A stretch of 38,065 nucleotides of DNA from Streptomyces sp. MBT65 (GTDB lineage: Bacteria > Actinomycetota > Actinomycetes > Streptomycetales > Streptomycetaceae): contig NZ_JAENRY010000081.1 of NCBI RefSeq assembly GCF_016612545.1, positions 1-38,065 on the forward strand. The letters are read 5' to 3'. The translations under genes and the position numbers were made by a program. The notes below the pieces were generated by a model. It had not been told where the DNA came from, searched no databases, and worked only from the letters and a program-made list of their open reading frames with translations. Numbering within the stretch: the first letter of the stretch is position 1; each line of letters begins with the position of its first letter. Positions 26,380 through 33,322 of the stretch are shown here, one piece after another.

Positions 26380-26892
26380 ATGACCGACCAGGAACCGCAG
26401 ACCCGTCTCGACCCCCGCTACAGCGACCCGGCGGCCACCGCGACCGACTGGGCCACGGCCGAGGCGCGGCTCGACGCGGCCGAGCTGTTCTGGATCTCGA
26501 CGGTACGGCCGGACGGGCGGCCGCATGTGACGCCGCTGCCGGCGGTGTGGGCGGACGGGGCGCTGCACTTCTGCACCGGCCCCGAGGAGCGCAAGGCGCT
26601 CAACCTCGCCGGCAATCCGCACGTCGTGCTGACGACCGGCACGAACACCGTCGACACGGGGTACGACCTGGTCGTCGAGGGTGCGGCGGTGCGGGTCGTG
26701 GACGAGGGCGTGCTGCGGGAGCTGGCCGCCGCGTGGGAGGCGAAGTACGGCAGTTTCTGGCACTTCGACGTGCGGGACGGGGCCTTCCATCACGGTTCCG
26801 GGCACGCCTTTGTGTTCGCTGTGGCGCCGCGCACGGTTTTCGGCTTCGGTAAGGGGGAGCCGTTCAGCCAGACGCGGTGGCGGTTCGAGTGA
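26380..26892 (+). CDS. Pyridoxamine 5'-phosphate oxidase-fold (flavin-binding split-barrel) protein
   Basis: The 170-residue protein shows the PNPOx-like split-barrel pattern: FWISTVRPDGRPHVTPLPAV at about 33-52, ALHFCTGPEERKALNLAGNP, then VVEGAAVRVVD. Members bind FMN or F420 and act as oxidoreductases or as pyridoxamine oxidase relatives; which cofactor is used here cannot be told. GGGAG is 7-9 nt before the ATG. It is divergent from glnE and lies 60 nt upstream of the glyoxalase-fold gene, with which it may be cotranscribed. Confidence 0.82.
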   Translation: MTDQEPQTRLDPRYSDPAATATDWATAEARLDAAELFWISTVRPDGRPHVTPLPAVWADGALHFCTGPEERKALNLAGNPHVVLTTGTNTVDTGYDLVVEGAAVRVVDEGVLRELAAAWEAKYGSFWHFDVRDGAFHHGSGHAFVFAVAPRTVFGFGKGEPFSQTRWRFE

Positions 26893-26895
26893 CGC

Positions 26896-26939
26896 GATGT
26901 CCCACCGGCGTACGACAGATGTCCCACCGGCGTACGACA
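26896..26939. repeat. 22-bp perfect tandem duplication
   Basis: A 22-bp unit (26896-26917) is repeated without change at 26918-26939, between the PNPOx-fold and VOC genes. It ends right before the VOC ribosome-binding site AAAGGAG. The second copy shows no mismatch, so the duplication is recent or is maintained. Confidence 0.95.
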
Positions 26940-26952
26940 AAGGAGTCAAGCC

Positions 26953-27393
26953 ATGGACATGACCCTCGAAGTGATTCTCCTGCCCGTCTCGGATGTGGAC
27001 CGGGCCAAGGCGTTCTACCAGGACAAGGTCGGTTTCCATGTCGATCTCGACGGTGAGGTGATGGAGGGCGTGCGGATCGTGCAGCTCACGCCGCCGGGGT
27101 CCGGGTGTTCGATCGCCTTGGTCGACGGCTTGCAGGTGCCGACCGGGACGCCGCAGCCGGGGACGTACCACGGCATGCAGTTGTGCGTGACGGACGCGAA
27201 GGCGGCGTACGACGAACTGACCGCGCGCGGGCTCGAGGTGAGCGAGCCGGTGCAGTTCGCGCCGCAGGACGGGGCGACGTTCATGTACTTCAAGGACCCG
27301 GACGGGAACGGCTGGGCGATCCAGGAGTACCGGAAGCGGGCGACCGAGCCGCTGCATCAGGTGCTGGCTCAACTGGCGGCGGGAGAGCAGTAG
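26953..27393 (+). CDS. VOC-superfamily protein (glyoxalase/bleomycin-resistance fold)
   Basis: A 146-residue protein with the two beta-alpha-beta-beta-beta modules of the vicinal oxygen chelate superfamily: LLPVSDVDRAKAFYQDKVGF in the first and YFKDPDGNGWAIQEY at the end of the second. Members include glyoxalase I, dioxygenases and drug-binding resistance proteins; no specific substrate can be inferred. AAAGGAG lies 7 nt before the ATG at 26953. The 22-bp tandem duplication is immediately upstream. Confidence 0.85.
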   Translation: MDMTLEVILLPVSDVDRAKAFYQDKVGFHVDLDGEVMEGVRIVQLTPPGSGCSIALVDGLQVPTGTPQPGTYHGMQLCVTDAKAAYDELTARGLEVSEPVQFAPQDGATFMYFKDPDGNGWAIQEYRKRATEPLHQVLAQLAAGEQ

Positions 27394-27504
27394 TTCACCA
27401 CTTCTTCATCCATCGGGTTGGGAGAGGTGGGATGCGGGCATTTTGGCGTGTGCATGCTCGGTTCGCACCGTCACCCCCGTCCTCCCCCCCACCCGGAGGT
27501 TGAA

Positions 27505-28425
27505 GTGTCCGGCAGCAGTTCTGGGAGTTCCAGCAATTCCGTTGGCTCCGTGTACCGCCGCAGCCGCGCCGTCGTGGCGTCCGCGCTCGCCTTCTCGGCA
27601 GCCGCCGTCGGGGTCTGGACCGGCTTCGGCACCGTCTCGGCCGCGCATGCCGCGACCGGGGTGCCGACCCCGGACCACGTCGTCGTGGTGGTGATGGAGA
27701 ACCACGCGTACAGCCAGGTCATCGGCTCCTCCAGCGCCCCCTACATCAACTCGCTGGCGACCGGCGGCGCCGCCCTCACCCAGTCGTACGGGATCACCCA
27801 CCCGAGCCAGCCGAACTACTTCGCGCTGTTCTCCGGCTCCACCCAGGGCATCACCAGCGACAGTTGCTACACGGCGGGCTTCTCCTCGGCCGCGAACCTC
27901 GCCTCCGAGGTGACGGCGGCGGGCGGCACCTGGGCGAGCTACAACGAGACGCTGCCGAGCCAGGGTTCGACGACGTGCAGCAGCGGCAACTACGCCCGCA
28001 AGCACAACCCGTGGTTCGGTTTCTCGAACGTCGCGACGTCCACGGCGAAGACGTTCACGCAGTTCCCGACGGACTACACGACGCTCCCCGACATCTCCTT
28101 CGTCACCCCCAACCTGTGCAGCGACATGCACGACTGCTCGGTGGCGACGGGTGACACGTGGGTGAAGAACAACCTCGGCGCGTACGCCACTTGGGCCAAG
28201 ACCCACAACAGCCTGCTCGTCGTCACCTTCGACGAGGACAACCTGCTCAGCGGCAACCGCATCCCGACGGTCTTCTACGGCCAGCCGGTGAAGGCCGGTT
28301 CGACGTCCTCGACCACGTACAACCACTACAACCTGCTGCGGACCCTGGAGGACTCCCAGGGCCTGACCACCCACGCGGGCAACGCGGCGTCGGCCGCCGA
28401 CATCACCGGCATCTGGGCGTCCTGA
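27505..28425 (+). CDS. Secreted phosphoesterase (acid phosphatase/phospholipase C-like family)
   Basis: The 306-residue protein starts at GTG 27505, with GGAGG 5 nt upstream. A longer signal region, with basic RRSRA and a hydrophobic stretch that ends SAAHA-ATG, directs export. The mature part has the phosphoesterase-family core VVVVMENHAYSQVIGSS, the HPSQPNYFALFSGST segment and a late VVTFDEDN, which correspond to metal-binding residues of the acid phosphatase/phospholipase C group. It probably releases phosphate from esters outside the cell. The MFS gene starts 1 nt after its stop, so the two are translated from one mRNA. Confidence 0.83.
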   Translation: MSGSSSGSSSNSVGSVYRRSRAVVASALAFSAAAVGVWTGFGTVSAAHAATGVPTPDHVVVVVMENHAYSQVIGSSSAPYINSLATGGAALTQSYGITHPSQPNYFALFSGSTQGITSDSCYTAGFSSAANLASEVTAAGGTWASYNETLPSQGSTTCSSGNYARKHNPWFGFSNVATSTAKTFTQFPTDYTTLPDISFVTPNLCSDMHDCSVATGDTWVKNNLGAYATWAKTHNSLLVVTFDEDNLLSGNRIPTVFYGQPVKAGSTSSTTYNHYNLLRTLEDSQGLTTHAGNAASAADITGIWAS

Positions 28426-28426
28426 G

Positions 28427-29833
28427 ATGTACGTGGCGGACAGCCGCGCCACCGCAGACCCGAGCGCCGGGGGCAGTACGGGTGCTACGGCCGACCCAAG
28501 TGCCGTGGGTACCAAGGGCGTTACGGCCGACCCAAGTGCCGTGGACACTACGGGTGTCACGGGTACTCGGGCGCGGGTGTCCGCCGTGGTCGCCCCCACG
28601 GTCTTCGCGCTCGGCGCGGTCAGCCTGATCACCGACGTGTCGTCCGAGATGGTGACCGCGGTCCTCCCGCTGTACCTGGTGACGGGCCTCGGCCTGTCCC
28701 CCCTGGGCTTCGGTCTCCTGGACGGCATCTACAACGGCTTCTCGGCCCTCGTCCGGCTGGCCGGCGGCCACCTCGCCGACCGGGGCGGCGGTCGCCACAA
28801 GTGGGTGGCAGGCATCGGCTACGCCATCTCGGCGGCCTGCAAACCGCTCCTGCTCCTGGCCCACACCCTCACCCCCATCGGCCTGATCCTCGCCGCCGAC
28901 CGCACGGGCAAGGGCCTGCGCACGGCACCGCGCGACGCGCTGATCTCCCTCTCCTCCACCCCGGACAACCGTGGTCGGGCCTTCGGGGTGCACCGCGCGA
29001 TGGACACGGCGGGCGCGCTGCTCGGCCCACTGGTGGCGTTCCTGATCCTCCGGGCGACGGTGGACGGGTACGACGCGGTGTTCACGGTGAGTTTCTGCGT
29101 GGCGGTGGTCGGGGTGCTGGTGTTGGTGCTGTTCGTGCCGGGCGGCCGCCGGGTGGCAACGGGAGGCCAGGTGGTGCCGGGAGGCCGGGAATCGGCGCCG
29201 GTGCCCACGGGCGGACCCACCGTGGGCGAACGCCCCACCCTGGGCGCGGCCTTCGCCCTCCTCACCCACCGCGACCTGCGCCGTATCACCGTCTGCGCAC
29301 TGCTCCTGGGCCTGGCGACGGTCAGCGACTCCTTCGTGTACCTGCTCCTGCAACGGCGCCTCGGCGTCCCCGACCGCTGGTTCGCCCTGCTCCCCCTGGG
29401 CACGGCGGCGGCCTTCCTGCTCCTCGCCGTACCCCTGGGGCGGCTCGCGGACCGCATCGGCCGCTGGCAGGTGTTCCTGGCCGGCCACGGCGCCCTCCTC
29501 ACGGCGTACGCCCTCCTGCTCATCTCCTGGCACGGCACGGCCCTCCCCTACGCCGTCCTCCTCCTGCACGGCGCCTTCTACGCGGCGACCGACGGCGTGC
29601 TGATGGCCGCGGCCTCGGACAGCGTGCCGGAGCAACTGCGGTCGTCGGGGCTCGCGTTGGTGCAGACGGGGCAGGCGGCGGCGCGGTTCGTGTGCTCGCT
29701 GGGCTTCGGTGCGGCGTGGACGCTGTGGGGCGACCGTACGGCGCTCATGGCGTCGGCGGTGGCACTGGCGGGCTGCGCCGCGTTCGCCCTGACACTCCGC
29801 CCCGGCCGACGAGTTCCGGAGCCCGCCTCATGA
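28427..29833 (+). CDS. MFS transporter with N-terminal 12-residue repeats
   Basis: The 468-residue transporter has about twelve membrane segments. The first core helix begins VFALGAVSLITDVSSEM, followed by the MFS loop motif LADRGGGRHK; the first helix of the second half begins around RRITVCALLLG. It is probably a drug or metabolite exporter. Residues 8-43 are three tandem 12-residue units rich in T-A-D-P-S-A before the first helix; such a tail is unusual for MFS proteins. A start at GTG 28577 (V51) would remove them. It begins 1 nt after the phosphoesterase stop and overlaps the next gene by ATGA. Confidence 0.85.
   Translation: MYVADSRATADPSAGGSTGATADPSAVGTKGVTADPSAVDTTGVTGTRARVSAVVAPTVFALGAVSLITDVSSEMVTAVLPLYLVTGLGLSPLGFGLLDGIYNGFSALVRLAGGHLADRGGGRHKWVAGIGYAISAACKPLLLLAHTLTPIGLILAADRTGKGLRTAPRDALISLSSTPDNRGRAFGVHRAMDTAGALLGPLVAFLILRATVDGYDAVFTVSFCVAVVGVLVLVLFVPGGRRVATGGQVVPGGRESAPVPTGGPTVGERPTLGAAFALLTHRDLRRITVCALLLGLATVSDSFVYLLLQRRLGVPDRWFALLPLGTAAAFLLLAVPLGRLADRIGRWQVFLAGHGALLTAYALLLISWHGTALPYAVLLLHGAFYAATDGVLMAAASDSVPEQLRSSGLALVQTGQAAARFVCSLGFGAAWTLWGDRTALMASAVALAGCAAFALTLRPGRRVPEPAS
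28448..28555. repeat. Three 36-bp tandem coding repeats at the MFS gene 5' end
   Basis: Units start at 28448, 28484 and 28520. The second and third are nearly identical over their first 25 bases, with one difference, and keep the reading frame, while the first is more diverged. The period of 36 bp matches 12 codons, so copy-number change would not disturb the frame. Confidence 0.85.
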
Positions 29834-30855
29834 CCCTGCGCAACCGCATCCTGGTCCTCCTCGCCGCCGTGGCCGCACTCGCCGTGGTGGCCACGGCCTC
29901 GGTCCTGCACGCGTCCGCGCGGGCCGAGCGGCGGAACGAGGCCCAGCCCGGCGGCCCGAGGATCACGGCGGGCCGGATCACGCTGACCGACCCCGGCCGC
30001 CTGGTGTTCCGCAACATGGCCTGGGGCCCACACCGCGACGAACTCACAACGGTCCCCGCGTCGAACCCCGCCGGCCCCCGCATCGCCTCGGGCCTCAAGT
30101 GCCTGCGCTTCTACGCCAGTTCGGGCACCGGAGTCTGCCTCCAGGCGGTCCACGGCACGGTCACGGACACGTACCGCGCGCTGATCCTCGACGCCCACCT
30201 CAAGGAGACGGCCCGCTACGACGTCCCCGGCATCCCCTCCCGTGCGCGGGTCTCCCCCACCGGCCACTTCGCCGCGTGGACGGCGTTCGTGGGCGGCGAC
30301 TCGTACGCGGGCACGAACTTCTCGACCCGAGCGGCGATCGTCGACACCAGGACGGGCCGGCTGACCCCGTCCCTGGAGTCGTTCCGCATCCTCAAGGACG
30401 GCCACGCCTACCACGCGGCCGACGTCAACTTCTGGGGCGTGACCTTCGCGGCGGACGACCGCACGTTCTACGCGACGCTGGCGACAAAGGGGAAGACGTA
30501 CCTGGTCAAGGGCGACCTGAAGGCCCGCACGGTGACGACTCTGCACACGAACGTGGAGTGCCCGTCCCTGTCCCCCGACGGCACACGCATCGCCTTCAAG
30601 AAACGGGTACCGGGCCTCCCGAAGGACGCCCCCTGGCACCTCTACGTCCTCGACCTCCGCACGATGCGCGAGACTTCGCTGGCGGAGTCGAGGAGCGTCG
30701 ACGACCAGGCTGTGTGGAGGGACAACCACATGATCGTCTACGCACTGCCCGGGGATTACGGGGCGGATCTGTACGAGGTGGCGGCGGACGGCACGGGGAA
30801 GGCTCGGCGCATCAGTACCGCGGCCGTGTCGCCCGCGTACATCGCCGTGCCATGA
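29830..30855 (+). CDS. TolB-like beta-propeller protein with N-terminal membrane anchor
   Basis: The 341-residue protein starts with a hydrophobic segment (ILVLLAAVAALAVVATASVL) that could be a signal anchor. Repeats of the TolB/WD40-like kind follow: RARVSPTGHFAAWTAF, then CPSLSPDGTRIAFKKRV and LYEVAADGTGKARRI. It is likely a surface-exposed binding protein of unknown partner. The ATG at 29830 overlaps the MFS stop by 4 nt (ATGA), so its translation is coupled to the exporter. The three-gene order phosphoesterase-MFS-propeller suggests one operon. Confidence 0.75.
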   Translation: MTLRNRILVLLAAVAALAVVATASVLHASARAERRNEAQPGGPRITAGRITLTDPGRLVFRNMAWGPHRDELTTVPASNPAGPRIASGLKCLRFYASSGTGVCLQAVHGTVTDTYRALILDAHLKETARYDVPGIPSRARVSPTGHFAAWTAFVGGDSYAGTNFSTRAAIVDTRTGRLTPSLESFRILKDGHAYHAADVNFWGVTFAADDRTFYATLATKGKTYLVKGDLKARTVTTLHTNVECPSLSPDGTRIAFKKRVPGLPKDAPWHLYVLDLRTMRETSLAESRSVDDQAVWRDNHMIVYALPGDYGADLYEVAADGTGKARRISTAAVSPAYIAVP

Positions 30856-30867
30856 GACGAACGGCGG

Positions 30868-31419
30868 CTACGATCTCGGCGGCTTGCGGGGCTTGCGCGG
30901 TCTGCTCCAGCTGCCGTGCGGCCGGTCCTGGGCAGGCGTCGCCCCGTCGGCCCGGTTCGTGCCGGCCGCCGGCCGTGGTGCGGGTACGAGCGTGGTCGCC
31001 GTCGATCGCCATGGAACAGCCGAGGCCCAGCCGACCAGGGGCATCGTCTCGTCGTAGTGCGGAGCGAACCGCGCGACGGTGATGGCGGGCATCCGATAGG
31101 TCAGGCCGCGGACGTGTTCGGTGAACGCGTCGGGCAGCGAGACATGGTGCGTTTCCACGTAGTGCGGGAAGTCCAGGCGCCACAGCCAGGTGCCGTCGGT
31201 CAGCAGGGAAGAGCATCCCGGAGAGTGCCGGTGGGGGCTCCCGGTGATGACGTCGGGTCCGCCTTCCATCACTTCGATGAGGACGTGGCCGGCGTCCAGG
31301 TAGGCGACCAGTTCCGCCTCGTCCGGTTCGCCGGCCGACCGGACGGCATCCCGTATCGATCCGTTCGGCCGACCGGAAGGGTTGTCCAGTTCGTCGTAGA
31401 AGCCCAGCAGCCCCAGCAC
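30868..31419 (-). CDS. Hypothetical protein (183 residues)
   Basis: I do not recognise this protein. The GTG at 31419 is preceded by AAGGAGG 4 nt upstream, a strong start; longer frames that start further upstream run through a terminator hairpin and the glutamine synthetase fragment. The protein begins VLGLLGFYDELDNPSGRPNG and has an acidic first half (EPDEAELVAYLDAGHVLIEV) and a WLWRLDFPHYVETHHV segment. It ends in a basic, proline-rich tail. No signal peptide or membrane helix is visible. It lies directly downstream of the end of the glutamine synthetase gene fragment and converges on the TolB-like gene. Confidence 0.65.
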   Translation of the reverse strand: MLGLLGFYDELDNPSGRPNGSIRDAVRSAGEPDEAELVAYLDAGHVLIEVMEGGPDVITGSPHRHSPGCSSLLTDGTWLWRLDFPHYVETHHVSLPDAFTEHVRGLTYRMPAITVARFAPHYDETMPLVGWASAVPWRSTATTLVPAPRPAAGTNRADGATPAQDRPHGSWSRPRKPRKPPRS

Positions 31420-31449
31420 GGCGCCTCCTTCGACGGGTGCGACGCGACG

Positions 31450-31488
31450 CCGTGTGGGCCGACGGTCGGTGACCGTCGGCCCACACGG
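31450..31488 (-). terminator. Strong hairpin terminator after the glutamine synthetase 3' end
   Basis: A perfect 18-bp inverted repeat (31450-31467 and 31471-31488) has a 3-nt loop and lies 14 nt downstream of the glutamine synthetase-fragment stop on the minus strand. It has no U-run, as is common in Streptomyces terminators. It is most simply the native terminator of the now truncated gene. Confidence 0.8.
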
Positions 31489-31502
31489 TTGAACATCGGC
31501 TT

Positions 31503-31592
31503 TTACAGCACCGGCAGGTTCTTCCGCAGCTCGAACGCCGTCACCTCGGACCGGTACTCCTCCCACTCCTGCCGCTTGTTGCGCAGGAAGTG
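31503..31592 (-). pseudogene. glnA2: 3' remnant of a glutamine synthetase-like gene (probably glnA2)
   Basis: The last 29 codons of a frame on the minus strand encode HFLRNKRQEWEEYRSEVTAF then ELRKNLPVL and stop. This closely resembles the C-terminal end of Streptomyces GlnA-type gamma-glutamyl ligases, in particular GlnA2-like proteins, where W..Y...VT.FEL..LPVL is typical. The active-site and ATP-grip parts are absent, and the sequence upstream of about 31600 bears no resemblance to the family. A short piece in another frame (LASEVFAD, near 31630) may extend the similarity with a frameshift. Remnant plus intact terminator next to foreign DNA suggests insertion of an element at the 3' end of the gene; a deletion could give the same picture. 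Identification is from memory of the family. Confidence 0.6.
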
Positions 31593-31723
31593 ACGACCCG
31601 CCCGGCCGACCTGGGGCTGCGTCCGCGAACACCTCGCTGGCCAGCATCGGAACAGTCGTTGGCTGTCGTCGTCTGTCGTCGTTGGTCGCCCTCGGACGGC
31701 CCACAGACGGCCCGGCCCCGGGC

Positions 31724-32149
31724 CTACAGGTCGTATGGCAACAGCTCGAACGCGGGCACATGGCTGGGCCGTACGACGCTGAAATGCCGCCGGTCGACGG
31801 TGGCCACCTGCTTGGCCTGCCAGCGTTCCGCAATGGCGACGACACACGCGTCCGTGCCCCCGAGAGGCAGGCTGGCGTACTGCCGTACGAGGTGGGCCAT
31901 GCGCTCGATGTCCTCCGGCATGATGCCCGTCACCGTGCCGAGTTGCCCGGCCGCGAGCGCATCCAGGAACGCGGCCTCCACCTGGGCACCGCACCGCGTA
32001 CCGATCAGGTGGCAGGCTTCCGCGATGACCGGCGCCGGGATCACGAGGTTGCGGGGGTGGACGCTGTCGTACCACCGGGTGCATGCCGCGTGGTGGTCGT
32101 CGTCGGCGTCCGCGAGGGCCACGAGGGGGCCCGTGTCCACCACGATCAC
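31724..32149 (-). CDS. vapC: PIN-domain toxin (VapC family)
   Basis: The 141-residue PIN-domain ribonuclease has the metal-binding acidic residues D5 (VVDTGPLVAL), E44 (PVIAEACHLIG), D100 (GGTDACVVAIAE) and D119 (ATVDRRHF). VapC toxins cut RNA and stop growth when not neutralized. The start is a GTG at 32149 that overlaps the stop of the upstream gene by 4 nt (GTGA), the usual antitoxin-toxin order and coupling. It is the first gene beyond the glutamine synthetase fragment, and toxin-antitoxin pairs often stabilize mobile elements. Confidence 0.87.
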   Translation of the reverse strand: MIVVDTGPLVALADADDDHHAACTRWYDSVHPRNLVIPAPVIAEACHLIGTRCGAQVEAAFLDALAAGQLGTVTGIMPEDIERMAHLVRQYASLPLGGTDACVVAIAERWQAKQVATVDRRHFSVVRPSHVPAFELLPYDL

Positions 32150-32349
32150 TCGCCGAACCCTGTCTCCCGCAGGATCTCGTCCGCGCGGGCGGACGTGTCG
32201 GAGTGCCCGGACCGGCCCATGCCGATGAACGAGGGCCGCACCGGGCGCGCTGCGGGCCCTATGAACGGCCGCAGCGTCTGCACCACGGCGTCGAGGTCGT
32301 CATCCGGCACGCGGTCGATGAGCGCGTGAAGCTCTTCCCGTGTCGTCAT
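32146..32349 (-). CDS. vapB: VapB-like antitoxin
   Basis: A 67-residue acidic protein (MTTREELHALIDRVPDDDLD at the start, RADEILRETGFGE at the end) lies immediately upstream of the PIN-domain gene and overlaps it by 4 nt. I see no familiar DNA-binding fold in it, but size, charge, position and coupling fit a type II antitoxin that binds and neutralizes the toxin and represses the operon. The ATG at 32349 lies next to the start of the repeat-rich region. Confidence 0.7.
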   Translation of the reverse strand: MTTREELHALIDRVPDDDLDAVVQTLRPFIGPAARPVRPSFIGMGRSGHSDTSARADEILRETGFGE

Positions 32350-32404
32350 GGTCCCAGGGTAGCCACCGGGCCCCGCCGGCGGTTCGGTTCGCGGGCCGCA
32401 ATGG

Positions 32405-32492
32405 TCGCTAGCGCTAGCGGCAGGGGTCGCTAACGTTAGCGACCCCGCTAGCGGCCAAAACCGCAGGTGACCAGGACGTTAGCGGTTAGCGA
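32405..32492. repeat. TAGCG repeat cluster with 24-bp perfect palindrome
   Basis: Six [CT]TAGCG hexamers lie in 88 bp, at 32408, 32414, 32436, 32448, 32479 and 32486. Within them 32423-32446 is a perfect 24-bp palindrome with GTCGCTAACGTTAGCGAC at its centre. Alternating direct and inverted units suggest a multimeric protein-binding site. It lies upstream of vapB, 57 nt from its start, so it might be an operator of the VapBC complex, or part of an origin. Confidence 0.75.
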
Positions 32493-32620
32493 GCCATGTG
32501 GGCAGACCCCGGAAACGGGCCGTAGGACGTCTCTGGGAGGGGCACCGCCGGATCGCTATCGGGCCGGGCCGTGACGTGCCAGGCCGTCGGTCCGTCGCCG
32601 GGGAGTGCGAGAAGGAGCGG

Positions 32621-32663
32621 CCTACGGCCGCGGGACCCTTGGCGGCTCGCTGCGCTCGCGCGG
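32621..32663. repeat. 43-bp repeat, forward copy
   Basis: 38 of 43 bases match the reverse complement of 33280-33322, including an identical 12-mer (CCTACGGCCGCG) and an identical 18-mer (CTCGCTGCGCTCGCGCGG), with the same 13-nt gap between them. The pair brackets about 620 bp in inverted orientation. Confidence 0.85.
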
Positions 32664-32691
32664 GGGCCGTCGTTGGGGCCTAAGCCGTTCC

Positions 32692-32794
32692 CCCCTTGGA
32701 AGGCCGTCCTGAGGGCGCGTGAGGGCGGCCTTTACCTGCCGGGGCAACCCCGTGCGCCCCGCCGGTAAAGGCCGTCCTGTAGGCCTTCCAAGGG
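32692..32794. repeat. Nested inverted repeats forming a large potential cruciform
   Basis: Outer arms CCCCTTGGAAGGCC (32692-32705) and GGCCTTCCAAGGGG (32781-32794) are exact complements. Inside them GGCCTTTACC and GGTAAAGGCC form a second stem with GC-rich extensions. The whole 103-bp segment could fold into a branched hairpin. Confidence 0.85.
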
Positions 32795-32854
32795 GCAGAC
32801 CGTTGACGAGGGTGAGTGTCGCCGGGCCCGTCCCGTTCCGTGTGGCTCACCACT

Positions 32855-32912
32855 GCTCTTCAGGAGGGGGCAGACGGCCGTTCGTACTGCGATCCTGCCC
32901 CTCCTGAAGAGC
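32855..32912. repeat. Inverted repeat with 18-19 bp arms
   Basis: Arms 32855-32873 and 32895-32912 are complementary except for one extra G in the left arm, around a 21-nt loop. It lies directly before the AT-rich stretch and the TAGCGTCCGC cluster. Confidence 0.85.
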
Positions 32913-32946
32913 CTCCCTTCTCTCTTACTAGAGAATTGGGGAGAGA

Positions 32947-33043
32947 TAGCGTCCGCAGCGTCCGCCGGGCATCACGCACCCCCTCTGACCTGCACCGTTC
33001 CAGCGGACGCTAAACAAAATGTTTAGCGTCCGCTAGCGTCCGC
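32947..33043. repeat. TAGCGTCCGC iteron cluster with 15-bp-arm palindrome
   Basis: TAGCGTCCGC occurs at 32947, 33024 and 33034 on the plus strand and at 33003 on the minus strand; related AGCGTCCG copies occur at 32957 and 33044. The copies at 33003 and 33024 form a perfect 15-bp inverted repeat (33002-33016 and 33020-33034) with an AAA loop. The same decamer recurs at 37849 and 37991. Repeated 9-10-mers with inverted and direct order resemble iterons bound by a replication initiator or partition protein. Confidence 0.8.
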
Positions 33044-33131
33044 AGCGTCCGGACACGCTCTGTCACTAAGAGTGTGTTTTCGCAGCTCAGAACGGCTCTT
33101 AGAGGAGGCAGGGTTGCGGACGCTGGCGAGT

Positions 33132-33188
33132 CGCAAGCGCTGAAGAGACCACCCCGGCGCGGCGCGGGTGGTCTCTTCAGCGCTTGCG
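33132..33188. repeat. Perfect 23-bp-arm inverted repeat
   Basis: Arms 33132-33154 and 33166-33188 are exact complements with an 11-nt GC loop. It abuts the next hairpin without any spacer. Both lie 105-205 bp beyond the GNAT stop codon and could terminate the gntR-GNAT transcript, though a single hairpin would suffice for that. Confidence 0.9.
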
Positions 33189-33231
33189 CAAGCAAGAGGA
33201 GCACAGCGCGCGGGGGTGCTCCTCTTGCTTG
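33189..33231. repeat. Perfect 16-bp-arm inverted repeat abutting the previous one
   Basis: Arms CAAGCAAGAGGAGCAC (33189-33204) and GTGCTCCTCTTGCTTG (33216-33231) are exact complements with an 11-nt loop, the same loop length as the neighbouring hairpin. Confidence 0.9.
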
Positions 33232-33279
33232 TCCAGACCAGTCGACCGCAACGGCGCCGTAGCGCCATGACCGCCACGG

Positions 33280-33322
33280 CCGCGCGAGCGCAGCGAGTTG
33301 CCAAAGGGCGCGCGGCCGTAGG
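33280..33322. repeat. 43-bp repeat, inverted copy
   Basis: Reverse-orientation partner of 32621-32663 (38/43 identical). It begins 14 nt beyond the GNAT stop codon. Confidence 0.85.

Noticed and set aside
31593..31723. tRNA gene as the attachment site of the element
   Set aside because: I saw no cloverleaf or CCA-type tRNA end at the boundary; the visible target is the 3' end of a glutamine synthetase-like gene.
32405..33235. CRISPR array
   Set aside because: Repeats are palindromes of different sequence and irregular spacing; there is no uniform repeat-spacer pattern and no cas gene.
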